Positions 22,412 through 32,867 of a stretch of 64,000 nt of DNA are shown piece by piece. Every line of letters begins with the position of its first letter. Within the stretch, counting starts at the first letter, position 1. This stretch comes from Diphasiastrum complanatum (taxonomy: Eukaryota; Streptophyta; Lycopodiopsida; Lycopodiales; Lycopodiaceae). The stretch is from contig CM055097.1 in the NCBI GenBank assembly GCA_029204225.1, forward strand, positions 69,861,982-69,925,981, in the 5' to 3' direction. The position numbers and the translations under genes were made by a program. The notes under the pieces were generated by a model. It was not told the DNA's origin. It worked only from the letters and a program-made list of their open reading frames with translations, and made no database searches.

Positions 22412-24080
22412 TTTGGCTGAACCGTTGGCACCTGAGCTCTCTTTACCTACAAGTTTCAATACTTCGGCTGATGGAATTCGAGCGCTTGGTATTCCTATAG
22501 GTTTCTCAGACTTTGTGGCTTTCTCTTTGTGGGACACTTTGGACCTGCATCTTCGTCACGCTGATTTGCTACCAAAGCTTGGCAACTCTCAAGTTGCTCT
22601 AGGGATCCTCACTCAATGCTTCGCTCAACGGCCAAATTATATTCTACGTTCCTCCCTCTCCTGATGTTTTGGCTTTGCTACATGATTTTGATAATACTTT
22701 ATCAGATATTCTAGGTCACTTGATGGATTCAGAATCCTTTTATATTCCCAATGGTTAGTTCGTTAAGCGACAAGTCTATCTTCCCGCTTCTTCCGGAGGT
22801 GCTGGTCTTTCTTGCACAGCTTTTATTGCTCCAGCTACTTTTTTGGGAAGTTGGGCTCTTGTTGCCTCTGCACTTATCTCTCAGTTTTAGCAGGACAACA
22901 AGCCCATTCTTCTTGATTCAGTAGCTCATGTAGAAGCAAGCATTCTTCCTTTCCAACAACATCTTTGTGCGGCCAATGATCTCATCCCTCCACTTGTGTG
23001 AGCTTCTTTGCCTCCCTTTGAGACTTTGCTTAGCCATCAGCATGCTCATTTTCAAAAGTATCTTTTGGAGCACTTCCACTCACATGCTTTCACTCAGCTT
23101 CTCAGTGATTCACCTTCCGATGAGACTCGGGCTCGCCTTCTGTCTTGTGTAGGCCCAATGTGTGTTGGCTTGTTGCGCGCCCTATTGTTTTACACTTGTG
23201 CCTTTCTTCGGAGCTATTTGTCATTGCTCTTTGTGTTAGGTTTGGTCTCCCTCATCCAGTATTGGTAGGTCTGACAAAATGTTCCTGTTGTCACCCTCTT
23301 GATTTTATTGGCACTCATCTCATGTGTTGCCCTTCTGGCAGAGAGCACACTGTGACTCATGATTCCATTCATGACGTATTGGCATCTATTGCACATAAGT
23401 GCAGCTTTCATGTTGTCCGGGAGCAAACCCACATCTTGCCTGTGTCTGATTCACAGTCACCTTGACGTTGAGCTGACCTCGTTATTTTGCACGACAGGAT
23501 TCGCACGCTTGGAGATGTTGTTGTTGCTAATCCTTCAGGCCAGACCTCCTTCAACATGCTTCAACTACTCAAGATGCTTACTACTTCTCATGCAGATCAA
23601 GATAAAGAGCAAGATTATTCACATCACACTCCTGGAGAAGACTTTATTCCTTTTTCCTTGGAAACATATTGGTGCCTACATGAGAAATTCGATGATTTTC
23701 TATCATCTTGTGCTGGTTTTGCAACGAAGCTCCAAGGATGTGGTGCCTCACCTTTATCTATCATTGCGGCTTATTATCGTCAACGAGTTTCTATAATTTT
23801 ACAATGCACTCAGGCACTTGCAATACTTCAACGTGCCGTAGTTGCAGGAACAACTGCTTTACAGCTTCCTACACTACCTAAACTTCCAACTGTCTTAACT
23901 AGCGACTTACATCAAGCAGTAGGCTTTATGTAGATACTTTGTGAGATTGTTGCTTTGTTATAGTTGTACAGTATCTCAATTTGCCTTATGGCCTTTACAC
24001 TTTCTACATGCATTCCTTTGTACTCCGATGGGTTTTTCCTTCATATTAAAAAAAAACAAGAAGTTTCTTCTTCTTTAATA
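22412..24080 (+). mobile_element. LINE-type retroelement, 5'-truncated, 3' end with A-rich tail
   Basis: The plus strand holds the C-terminal portion of a non-LTR retroelement protein, then about 120 bp of 3' UTR and an A run (24048-24058). The left end is a truncation next to a T run (22394-22404), abutting the Ty3 integrase fragment. A second, shorter copy of the 3' end lies inverted at 38325-38640, confirming a dispersed element with variable 5' ends. Confidence 0.75.
22430..23937 (+). pseudogene. LINE protein C-terminal half (post-RT, zinc motif, endonuclease-like)
   Basis: Across two frames the order is: GIPIGFSDFVAF, KLGNSQVALGILTQCFAQR, ASSGGAGLSCTAFIAPATFL (the region after the palm in LINE reverse transcriptases), then RFGLPHPVL, the Cys-His motif CSCCHPLDFIGTHLMCC, VTHDSIHDVLASIA and VREQTHILP. 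After two in-frame TGA codons near 23463-23474 come ADLVILHDRIRTLGDVVVA and the tail YYRQRVSIILQCTQALAIL, ending at 23933-23935. A Cys-His motif followed by an acidic DLVI...DVVVA block resembles the restriction-like endonuclease arrangement of R2-type LINEs; that assignment is an inference. Frameshifts (about 23150-23170) and stops make it inactive. Confidence 0.7.
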
Positions 24081-24089
24081 GCTTGAGAG

Positions 24090-24610
24090 ACTGCAATGTG
24101 CTATGACATTGCCGAAGAAATTGCGATAGAGGTCTGCTTTTGACTGTTCCAGAATAGTAAGATCATTATTGAACAAGAAGACAAATCCAGAAGTCGATTT
24201 TCTGATGTCGACTTTGCCTACCCAATTTGCATTTGTGTATCCATGAAGTGTATGGATATCAGATGGCTCAACCTCTCCATAAAAGATCCATAGGTCAATA
24301 GTAGCTCATACATATCTAGTTACTCTTAGAAGAGCTTTCCAATGGTTCATACCAGAGTTAGCCATGTATTGGCTGAATTGAATGTTGATGGATCCCCTCA
24401 TTGTGGACATAATTAGGCTCAACAATGTTTTCCTCCGCATCCATAACATCTTACTGAGTGCAGTATACCATCGCCTCTAAGTTGATACTAGACATACACT
24501 GGTAATAGATTCCCCTTAGGATCTTCCACAAAATAGACTGGTAGGCTATTGTTGTCTTCTTTAGAGTTCGGAGACATGTGATGATATGACCAATACCTCT
24601 ACCTTGCCAC
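24090..24610 (-). pseudogene. Copia RT end and RNase H fragment, antisense
   Basis: The minus strand reads HGYTNANWVGKVDIRKSTSG and FVFLFNN (RNase H), preceded at higher coordinates by MANSGMNHWKALLRVTRY and, in other frames, the GGxMYxM-type RT tail. These are the copia thumb and RNase H blocks with several frame changes. It ends just before the Copia-E 5' LTR. Confidence 0.75.
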
Positions 24611-24689
24611 TGGTTGTTGAAGAAACTTGTGATTTAGATGGATCAATCTGTTATCCATCCTTCAGATGAGCTCTTTGTCGGTTTGATTT

Positions 24690-25666
24690 TGTTAGATTTC
24701 TTATGCTCAGGCTTAAACAAATCGTTCAAGTAATGAGCATCCTGAAAAACCGAAGGTCGACAACATATTTCCAAGCCTTCACATTGTTTTTTCCCCTTGA
24801 GATTTCTTGTGTCTTATAAATCATTTTAAGGCACCTTCTCTTTCTTTGCCCTTTTTTCACTCCTTAGCGAAAAATGCGACACACTAGCCAAGTGGCCAGA
24901 ATGCCTTCAAAATCATTTTTAAGACAACTTCGCCTTCGTCTTTTTCGCACTAGCAAAAAATGTGACACACTGGCCAAGTGGCTAGAATGCCTTTAAATCT
25001 AAGCCACCTTCGTCTTCTTCACTGCCTTTAGTAGAAGGCACCTTTGCCTTCTTCTCTACCTTCTGTGTAAGGCACTTTTTCGGCTTTTTTGCCTTCTTTG
25101 TTGCCTTGAATCTAAGGGCGCCTTAGGGATTTACATACCTTTAGTGTAAGGGCACCTTCAGGAGTTGTACACCTTCAATCTAAGGGCACCTTCGGCTTTT
25201 TCAGCTTTTTCACGTTTGTGGACAACCAAATATCCCAAAGGCAGCTGGCGGTTACCAACTTTGAACATATGCAAAGACTGGCATAAATAGCATTAAAGGC
25301 TTGTAAGATATTTTGTTCCTCGACACTTGTAAATCTATATATTAGCTGATTCAAGCTATATAAGTGTTAAACTGAATCTGAGTTAGTTTTGAGTTAATTG
25401 AATTTCTCTCTTTTAATCAGAGTTTTTCTATAGCCAGCGTTATCACGCTCAGCAAGCTGAAGTTATTACTTCAAGCTATTGTACTCACTGTTGATATTTA
25501 TCAGAGTGCAATTTTGTCTCATTACTGCGTCGTTCATTTGTGCATTCTGTTTGAATTCTTCTACTTGAATAATTTTGCTGCTAATTGTTGTGTTTCCGTT
25601 CTTACACGCCGCGCTCCAATCCTCGAGCTTCCACTGCCGCTCACGCCCTCATGTGATTTTACGACA
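24690..25666 (+). repeat. Copia-E 5' LTR
   Basis: Begins TGTTAGATTTC and ends TACGACA directly before the primer site. Its middle has many related GGCACCTTC/GCCTTCTTC units (24820-25200), a low-grade internal repeat. Matches the partial LTR at 28411-28690. Confidence 0.85.
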
Positions 25667-25682
25667 TGGCATCAGAGTGGGC
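25667..25682 (+). promoter_or_regulatory. Copia-E primer-binding site
   Basis: TGGCATCAGAGTGGGC follows the 5' LTR directly and matches the Met-tRNA primer site with one or two changes. Confidence 0.8.
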
Positions 25683-25814
25683 ATTTCAGTCATCTGCATT
25701 TCTATTTCTGAATATCAGACTTGTTTCTATCAAGACATCTTTCTAGCAAATGCACAGCCAACAGTATTCCGACAGTCATTGTTTCTACCAATGAACTCGT
25801 TAGAATAGATCCAT

Positions 25815-26730
25815 CATCTAGTTTATCTTTCATTAACAAACTCGATGGAGATAACTACCATCTCTGAAAATTCAAGGTGAAGGTTATACTTCTAGCCAAA
25901 GAACTGTGGGACATCGTTGATGGCACAGATTTCAAACCAAAAGTCAAGACAACCATCATCACCAAGTGGAGACTGAGAGATGGAGTAAGCACATTGGACT
26001 TAAGTATCATTTCGTCAGAAGCAAAGTTCTCAACGAAGAGGTCAGATTGTAGTACTATAGAACGCAAGACATGATAGCAGATGTTTTTACTAAAGCATTA
26101 AGTTTGGAATCACACAGAAGATTATGTGCAGAACTAAGTTTGAAGGTCAAGGCATTCAAGGATTCAGATTAAGGGAGAGTGTTGGATTATTCTCCTTCTT
26201 ACCAATCGTCTAATCGATTTTAATCTTCATCCATTGTTTATCCAGTTTGGCGAATTTTCCCGTGTGTTAACACAATTTGTAGAATTACATGGAGTTTAAT
26301 GATAGTGTTGCATTTTCGTCTGACAGAAATCTTGGGTAAAAATGCAATGTCGTCTTTTTTCCATTTTTCGTCTGTCAAAAATCTCGTGTAAAAATGCAGT
26401 GCATTTGCCATGATCACTCTCAACATCAAGGACACTCAGATTAGCCACATACGTGCTTCTCAGACAGCTAAGGATGGATGGGACATCCTAGCAACTCTCT
26501 ACGATATTAGAGACGTTACTTCCATGCTTCATCTGAGGAAGAAATTCTTCACCCTCAGAATGTCTGATGCAGATAGTGAGTCGAGTCACATCAACGATTT
26601 CAAGAATCTTATGGAGCAGATGACTGCAACTACCTCAGTCATAGAAGATTCCGATGCATTAACGACTCTATTATTGGGTCTACCTGATGCCTACAAAAAC
26701 TGGGTAATGGCAACTTCTACCCCTCAATGA
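25815..26730 (+). pseudogene. Copia-E gag split by an inserted copia 3' end
   Basis: The gag N-part reads FINKLDGDNYHL, a TGA where Trp is expected, then LLAKELWDIVDGT and WRLRDG. At about 25983 it breaks. The gag resumes at about 26403 with MITLNIKDTQISHIRASQTA, DGWDILATLYD and LLLGLPDAYKNW. The two halves join into a normal copia UBN2 gag order without visible loss. The intervening 420 bp is RNase H end, purine tract and LTR start of a different copia element. Confidence 0.8.
25984..26402 (+). mobile_element. Inserted copia fragment: RNase H tail, purine tract, partial LTR
   Basis: It reads SKHIGLKYHFVRSKVLNEE, IADVFTKALSLESHR and a stop, then AAGGGAGAG (26171-26179), then an LTR-like start TGTTGGATTATTC at 26180. 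The LTR part holds two related copies of a TTTTCGTCTG...AAAAATGCA unit (about 26311-26400). It ends exactly where gag resumes. Confidence 0.75.
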
Positions 26731-26855
26731 GTCAACCCACATCAGAGGACTGAAGTTCAATCTAGAAGGTTGAATAGGTCTAGATAGCCTCCATCCAGAT
26801 TTATGGATGATCTGGTCTACTACTTCGTGTAGGAACCAAACATAGTTGCTGAGGG

Positions 26856-28368
26856 ATGTCTACTCTTGATGCTAACCAGTGGAAAGCAACGATGGACACC
26901 GAATTCGATTATCTTATGGAGAATCAAACATGGACACTCACTGAGCTGCCAAAGGACCGGAAACCAATTCCATGCAAATGGATATTCAAGGCAAAGTACG
27001 ATGCTGAAGGAAGGCTAAATTGTTACAAGGCCAGACTAGTCGCCAAAGGCTTTTCCCAGATTCTAGATCTGGATTATTTAGAAACTTTCAGCCCAATCAT
27101 CAAACATGTGTCGATCCGCCTACTCCTCCCCTTTGCAGCCGCGACAGACCTTGAAGTCCACCAGATGGATGTCCAGACCGCTTTCCTCAATGGAACCATC
27201 GAAGAGGAAATCTACATGACGCAGCCAGAGGGATACAAACTTAACGGCAAGCAACAACACCTTGTATGCAAAATCCACAAGGTGCTCTATGGGCTGTAAC
27301 AGTCATCCAGAGCCTGGTTCTAGAAGATCAATGTATTTCTGATAGAGAATGGCTTCATTCCAAACTCAGCAGACTCGAATGTTTATTTCAAGTCTGTATC
27401 AGATTACTACATCATCGTCACTCTCTACGTAGATGATACACTCTTATTTAGTAATAATCTGATGAAGGATACAAAATGCATGCTGGCCCATGAATACAAG
27501 ATGACTGAGATGGTCCAATATTGTCTCGAAATCCAAATTCAATGAGATTGATCCAACAGACTGATCTTTATCAGTCAGCAACGATATCTCAGCAACGTGC
27601 TGAAAAAGTATGGAATGGCCAACTGCAAACCCAGTCTCATTCCACTCGACCCTGGACTATAGCTATCAAAGGACAGTCTCCTCAAACTGAGGCAGAAAAG
27701 AGGAGATGAAGCGCCACCCATTTCAATCCATCATCAGCTCATTGATATACGCAATGATCTACACGCGACCAGACCTTGCATATTCAGTCGGTACACTCAG
27801 CCAGTTCTTGTCAAATCTAGACGTAGCTCATTCAAAAGTGCTAACAAAGGTCATGAAGTACATCCAAGCAATGACAACTCTCAGCATCTGCTATAGAGGT
27901 AGCCAAACTGCCAACATCCTTGAAGCCTACACAGATGTGAATTGGGCAGGAGATGTCGACACCAGAAAATTAACTTTTGGATTTGTATTTCTATACAACC
28001 AAGACCCAATCTCATGGAACATCCGGAAGCAGATCTCAGTTGCATCATCATCAACGAAATCCGAATACATAGCTGCCACAAATGCAACCAAAGAGGCGAT
28101 CTGGCTTAGGCAACTGTTTGCAGACCTCAATCTTATACAAAAACTTCCTAAAACCTCCTATTGTAACAATCAAAGCACAATAGTGCTTTCTCTCAATCCG
28201 AGATTTCACTCTCGAAGCAAACATATAAAAATCAAGTATCATTTCCTTAGAGAGAAAGTGCACAGTAAGGAAGTAGAATTGATTATTTATAGAACAAATT
28301 ACATGGCAGTAGATTACTTCAAAAGGCTCTATCAAAGGAGCAACATCTCAGATTTAACGATATGTTAA
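26856..28368 (+). pseudogene. Copia-E reverse transcriptase and RNase H
   Basis: It reads ANQWKATMDTEFDYLMENQT, KPIPCKWIFKAKYDAEGR, ARLVAKGFSQ and QMDVQTAFLNG, and ends at a TAA after LYGL at 27299. Downstream the catalytic box is present as LYVDDTLLF (about 27425), with further stops and frameshifts. The RNase H part (27706-28368) is open: MIYTRPDLAYSVG, YTDVNWAGDVDTRK, SSSTKSEYIAAT, HIKIKYHFLRE. Protease and integrase, which should lie between gag and RT, are absent (26731-26855 is only a short join). Confidence 0.85.
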
Positions 28369-28410
28369 ATCTGAAGATCAAAGTTTGTCAGGATCCACAT
28401 TAAGGGGGAG

Positions 28411-28690
28411 TGTTAGATTTCTTATGCTCAGTCTTAAACAAATCGTTCAAGTAATGAGCATCTTGAAAAACCAAAGGCCGACAACATATTTTTGAGCCTT
28501 TACATTGTTTTTTTCCCTTGAAATTTCTTGTGCCTTAGAAATCATTTTAAGACACATTATTCTTCTTCGCCCAGTATAAGGGCACCTTTGGATTTTTTGG
28601 CTTTTTTGCATTTTGCTACATTGGCTGACCGACGTCGCCAACTTATCAGTAAAAACAGCTAGACAACCAAATATCCCAGAGGCGGTTGTG
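28411..28690 (+). repeat. Copia-E 3' LTR, truncated
   Basis: TGTTAGATTTCTTATGCTCAG follows the purine tract and matches the 5' LTR, but with a middle deletion and an end near 28690, where the antisense Copia-G LTR region begins. Confidence 0.8.
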
Positions 28691-29560
28691 TCGCGGAAGC
28701 TTTTTCGTTTCGTGTTCATCCTCTCTCTTCTGATGCGCAAACAATTTTCTGTCTTTGAATTTTCTTTTCGTGCGGAAGCTCTTACGGGATCCCATACACT
28801 TGACTACGCATCACAGAACATATTTTATTCTGAAATCAAGAGACACAGCACAAGGCCAAGAGATTGGCAGACTTTCATGCACAACTATGGTATTTTTGCT
28901 TTCTTACTCTATTTGCTACGTCTCTCTCTGTTTCCTACAAATCTGTGTAAAATTCTCATCACTTTTTCTCTCTCTTTTTGGTTATGATCCAGAGAGGATC
29001 GTCTATGCCTCCATTGTGTGGAGTTTACAAGATAGCTAAACGTAGAATCACAAGACTAGTTAATGCTAATCAACTAGTTAGATAGTCTCTGTCATTGCTA
29101 TTCGTTTCAGTTAGGCATGAAGCCCGTTGAGCTGTCAACTGGCAGCGCGAAAGATTTCTCTTAGTGTGTTTTTGTTCTTTTGTTTTTTTTCATAGTTTTC
29201 GTTTTGCGTCCATTTTGCGATCCTGGAGGTATCTTTACGATTCACGATTGATTCGCGAATTGTTCGTACTTTGAGTCAAAGACACGTTGACTGTCGCAAA
29301 TTGTTCTCGTTCGACCTTTGTGTCTTGTTCGTGCTACGACAAAGTTGCAGGAGTTCCACATTTCTAACACTCCCTCTTAAACCTTGCAGCCTTGTTCGTT
29401 CAATCCAATTGTCTCTCTTTGCTTGGTATAGAGTGGCTTGTCGAGTGATTTCATGAGAAGATCTGCAATCATACTTTCTGATTTTATGAATTGGACCTAG
29501 AGCTCTCCTTTCGAGATCAAATCTCGAGCAGGTAGTCTACGAGTAGTCGATGGCATGAGC
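28691..29560 (-). mobile_element. Copia-G: 3' end of an antisense copia element and its LTR
   Basis: On the minus strand, SMIADLLMKSLDKPLYTKQ (29400-29500) is the copia RNase H end, followed by the purine tract AAGAGGGAG (29370-29378) and LTR start TGTTAGAAATGTGG at 29369 going down. The LTR end is not located; the block down to about 28691 is more GC-rich than its surroundings. The rest of the element toward 29560 is lost. Confidence 0.7.
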
Positions 29561-29599
29561 ATGCGGCGACTCCGTCGCCTATCCCTACTGAGTCTAGCA

Positions 29600-30300
29600 C
29601 ACACCCATATGAGATTCATGTTGATGGATCTTTGAATATGGGCGACAGTAATGGATATTTAGTCATGAGACGAGCTCGTGAATTGACCAAATTATACATT
29701 AGCAATCCTCTCCACGATTGGCACGTACAGCCACGAGATGAGAAGGATCATATCGTAGAGGCATTGCATAGGAAATTCTCATGTGATCATCCATTTAGTA
29801 ATAAATGCATGGAGGGAAAGCTTGGTGAGCACATGCGTCACTATCATGACAAGCTCCCCCAACAATCTCGAATGCCAGGTAAACCAGACAAGCCAACCTC
29901 GTGTAGCAAAAGTACCTGGACTTCCCTCATGAGTGAGTTTAGAAAAACTCCTCATAAATATGACAAGCACAAGGAAGTAGCAAGAGTAAGAACGAGCATG
30001 AATAGTATCAATCATCTTGGCTCCGAGGGGAAACAGCGTTTTAAAGATCATTTTGTGAGTAATTTTTAATCCTAAATTGCATTGTTAAGTTCTATTCATA
30101 GCTTAAGTCAACTAAGTTATATTCATAGCTCAATTGCTAACAATTTTTTTTTGATGTGTCTACAAAATGTGATCTATGGCAAGCTTCCAAGTGATGAAGA
30201 ATATAAACTCTGCTACAATTGTAATTTCGAGAACATGCGCAGGGAATTGGAAAGTAGACTGCATCTTTCCAATAGATCGGGTAAACCCTAACTTGATTCC
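29600..30300 (+). pseudogene. En/Spm-CACTA-associated (Transposase_24-like) gene fragment, unit H
   Basis: The frame 29632-30069 reads LTKLYISNPLHDWHVQPRDE, KFSCDHPFSN, CSKSTWTSLMSEFRKTPHKY, HKEVARVRTSMNSINHLGSE and GKQRFKDHF. The last parts resemble the K-x-W...N...HxxGxxGK-x-x-F signature of plant Transposase_24 (Ptta/En-Spm) proteins, and unit I carries the same signature. The frame then meets GTGAGT (30056-30061), a good splice donor, and a second possible exon lies at about 30150-30290. The left side is cut by Copia-G. Family assignment is by pattern only. Confidence 0.5.
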
Positions 30301-30419
30301 ATATAGTTGAAACTACTCTTTGGTTTAAATAGGATTGCATTGCATTCAACTTTTTCAAAATACGTATGTACCTCATGTTCAACTAAAATAGGGTTTTGCA
30401 TTGCATTCAAATTTCTTAA

Positions 30420-30655
30420 AGTACCTGCGAGATGCACAGTGACAACAAAGTGTCGCCGAAAGACGTTTAATTTTCGCAAAACCATCGCTAAGTTTGTCGT
30501 TTTTGTCGCTAATATGTGGCTATAAATGTCTTCGGACGACGGTCCAGTAGCGACACTTAAAAAAAGGGATAACGACATTTATACAAATCATATATGTTGC
30601 TAAAATAGTCATAAATGTTGTTATAAATGTCGCTATGCGTGATTGCTGTGGTAGT
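30420..30655 (+). repeat. Subterminal repeat cluster, likely right end of a CACTA-like element (unit H)
   Basis: Variants of the word TAAATGTCGCTA/GCGACATTTATA occur repeatedly in both orientations (for instance near 30445, 30488, 30521, 30549, 30570, 30620-30636). The block ends GCTGTGGTAGT, close to the inverted CACTAC... terminus of CACTA elements. Dense short subterminal repeats next to such an end are typical of that superfamily. Confidence 0.5.
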
Positions 30656-30657
30656 CA

Positions 30658-30691
<34 letters not shown>

Positions 30692-30870
30692 TCTGTCACT
30701 CTCCAATCTCCAATTTCTCTTTTTCTCTCTCTCTCTGACAGACACACATCTTTCACTCTCCAATCTCCAATCTCTCTGACTCTCACACATGCACTCTTTA
30801 ATATCTCCTTTTCATTTTTTACACACTCTTTTATTTCTTTTTTTCTCTCTCTCACTCTCTCACACATTTC
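30656..30870. repeat. (CA)n and pyrimidine-rich low-complexity tract
   Basis: A CA run at about 30658-30691 is followed by CT-rich, imperfectly repeated sequence (CACTCTCCAATCTCC occurs twice) to about 30870. The long frames across it on both strands are artefacts of the dinucleotide repeats. Confidence 0.9.
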
Positions 30871-30949
30871 ACACACACACTATATTTTTCACATTTCATA
30901 TCTCTCTCCAAGTCCTTTTCACAACTTTTTCTTTTTCTTTTAATAGTCC

Positions 30950-32057
30950 TAGTGGTAGTGGAGCATCAAGGAGGAGGCCAAGATCCTCTTTCGGTGGAAG
31001 AGGACAAGTCTCGGGGATTCCGATCGAGTGCGAGATTTTTATACTGTACTATCTCCCAAGATAAGGCAAAGGATGAAAGCCCTTTGTCTTTCCGAAGCAG
31101 AATCCGATCAACAAGATCGTGGATTCATTTCAACGCAAATGCCATCAGAAGAATCCACGAATATTTTCTATGACCTTGATGAGGACGTTTCCATCATCAT
31201 GGACATTAGGGGTAATGTTGTCATCAATAGATTGCACGACCTTAATATTAAATACTTTGGTCACGACTTGTTTAACCCTTGGGAGCAACAAAACCAAGGG
31301 GGCAAAGACAAGATACTTGAAATATTATACCATGAGTTTCCACAACCAAATTGATTTAATGACAAATGGGCGAAGACGAGTATGTGTACGCATATTCGTC
31401 ATAAGCGTCAGTCATTAAGAAGATTATGTAGTAAAGGCAAGAAGAGGCCGGGATGGGCATCTAAAAAAGATTGGGAGAAGGTTATTTATGAATCCAAGCA
31501 TCTAAATCCCGAGCACTTTAATCAACAAAGAGAGGCAACAAAATCAAGGCTTTATCTTCTAGGCTAATCTCACCTTAGATCGGGAGGCAAGGCTACTATG
31601 CATGTCCAATTTGTAAGCAATCATCTTTTAGCTAATTGCATTTGATATGTTTTTTTTTTTATCAATTATTTTTTGCTTTTTCTAATCATTTAAGCTGATG
31701 TAGGTTGAAGATTATGGGCACAAATATACAAACGCTGAGTACAACATCGGATCTCGTCAAGGCTATAGTGCCTTGGTTGATCATCTTGTGGCACAAGGCG
31801 TACATCCAAGGGTAGATTTTTGCTACATAATTTGTATTTCATATAATTTTGGTACATAATTTTCATTTCATTTTCATGACATGTATTTGGCTAATAATCA
31901 TTCATTTGTTTTGTGAATGTGTATGTAGAGGGCATCAGCTTCCTTTGTGGAAGAAAGTATGGGAGAAAACCAAGGAGCAGAAGAGGATGAAGATGAAGAA
32001 GACGAAGGACAAGATTCAGCTTCGGACGACAATGAGAGGGAAGAGGACGATGACTAA
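30950..32057 (+). pseudogene. En/Spm-CACTA-associated (Transposase_24-like) gene with two introns, unit I
   Basis: The body (31028-31612) reads DLDEDVSIIMDIRGNVVINR, FNDKWAKTSMCTHIRHKRQ, KKRPGWASKKDWEKVIYESK, NQQREATKSRLYLLG and SHLRSGGKATMHVQF. TGA at 31352-31354 and TAA at 31565-31567 interrupt it. Two short introns with GT...AG ends fit (31613-31703 and 31812-31928). Splicing keeps frame through VEDYGHKYTNAEYNIGSRQG and LVDHLVAQGVHP into a last exon (31929-32057) coding for an acidic tail (GAEEDEDEEDEGQDS). The GGKA...F signature and lysine/tryptophan pattern match plant Transposase_24 proteins. The N-terminal start is uncertain because 30950-31027 changes frame. Confidence 0.6.
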
Positions 32058-32317
32058 GCAGCCTATAATTACTTCTTAGATTTGATGTATTTTTTTTATT
32101 TGCAAAAGTAGGAAAAAAAGGGTGTTAGGATTTTTTTTAAGAAGATGTGAATATGTATACTTTTTTGGAGTAGAAATATAAACTTTTCCATTTCATCATC
32201 TCTATCTCATTATCTATGAAATGATTGTTTATTGTTTATTGTTTATGTGTTTCTATTTCATTGTGTATAAATTTATTGTAAACATATACAAACAATGAAA
32301 AACAAACAAAAACATCA

Positions 32318-32690
32318 ATTTAAGATGTAGAACATACTTCATCTATTGCTTGGATGGTCTTTAATTCCTTCTAAGATGCATCTTTTCTTTTTTTTCTACA
32401 AAAGCAAACAATGAGAACCAAATCATTGTTAGATTACAAATCAAAGAATCTTCATTGTTAGATTACAAATCAAAGAATCTTCATTGTTAGACTACAAATC
32501 AATCAACAAAAATCAAACTACTATGGCATGCACTTTATAAATCAAATGTAATCTACATGGGGGATGTAGAAGATACTATCAATCAAAAATTTAGGATGTA
32601 TAACATACCTCATGTATTTGCTTGCATTGTCTCATTTCTTTCAAAATCGCATCACTTTCTTCTACAAAAGCTAACAACGAACAATCATAC
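32318..32690. repeat. Local duplications 3' of unit I
   Basis: A 29-bp unit (starting TCATTGTTAGATTACAAAT) is present three times in tandem at about 32424-32505. Around it, a 100-bp segment (32318-32420) recurs in diverged form at 32586-32690 (shared AACATAC-TCAT-TAT-TTGCTT and TCTACAAAAGC). Confidence 0.65.
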
Positions 32691-32728
32691 ATTAATCAAC
32701 CAATAAACAATGAAAAACCAACAAACAA

Positions 32729-32731
<3 letters not shown>

Positions 32732-32805
<74 letters not shown>
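32732..32805. repeat. (CT)37 microsatellite
   Basis: An uninterrupted 74-base CT run. Frames through it on both strands are artefacts. Confidence 0.97.
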
Positions 32806-32810
<5 letters not shown>

Positions 32811-32867
32811 TTTCTTCAAAAATCCCAAAATTGATCTCCAAATAGAGTCGAGACCTCCAATTTTTTC

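Larger units (their letters stand above)
24690..28690 (+). mobile_element. Copia-E: LTR element with internal deletions and an inserted element fragment
   Basis: The 5' LTR (24690-25666) and partial 3' LTR (28411-about 28690) share their first 280 bases (for example CTTAAACAAATCGTTCAAG). A primer site (25667) and a purine tract (AAGGGGGAG, 28402-28410) sit where expected. Inside, gag is split by a 420-bp piece of another copia element, protease and integrase are missing, and RT and RNase H are frameshifted. The 3' LTR is cut by the antisense Copia-G element. Confidence 0.85.

Noticed and set aside
30555-30945. Long frames on both strands through CA and CT repeats
   Set aside because: Dinucleotide repeats have no stops in several frames; the products are simple repeats.
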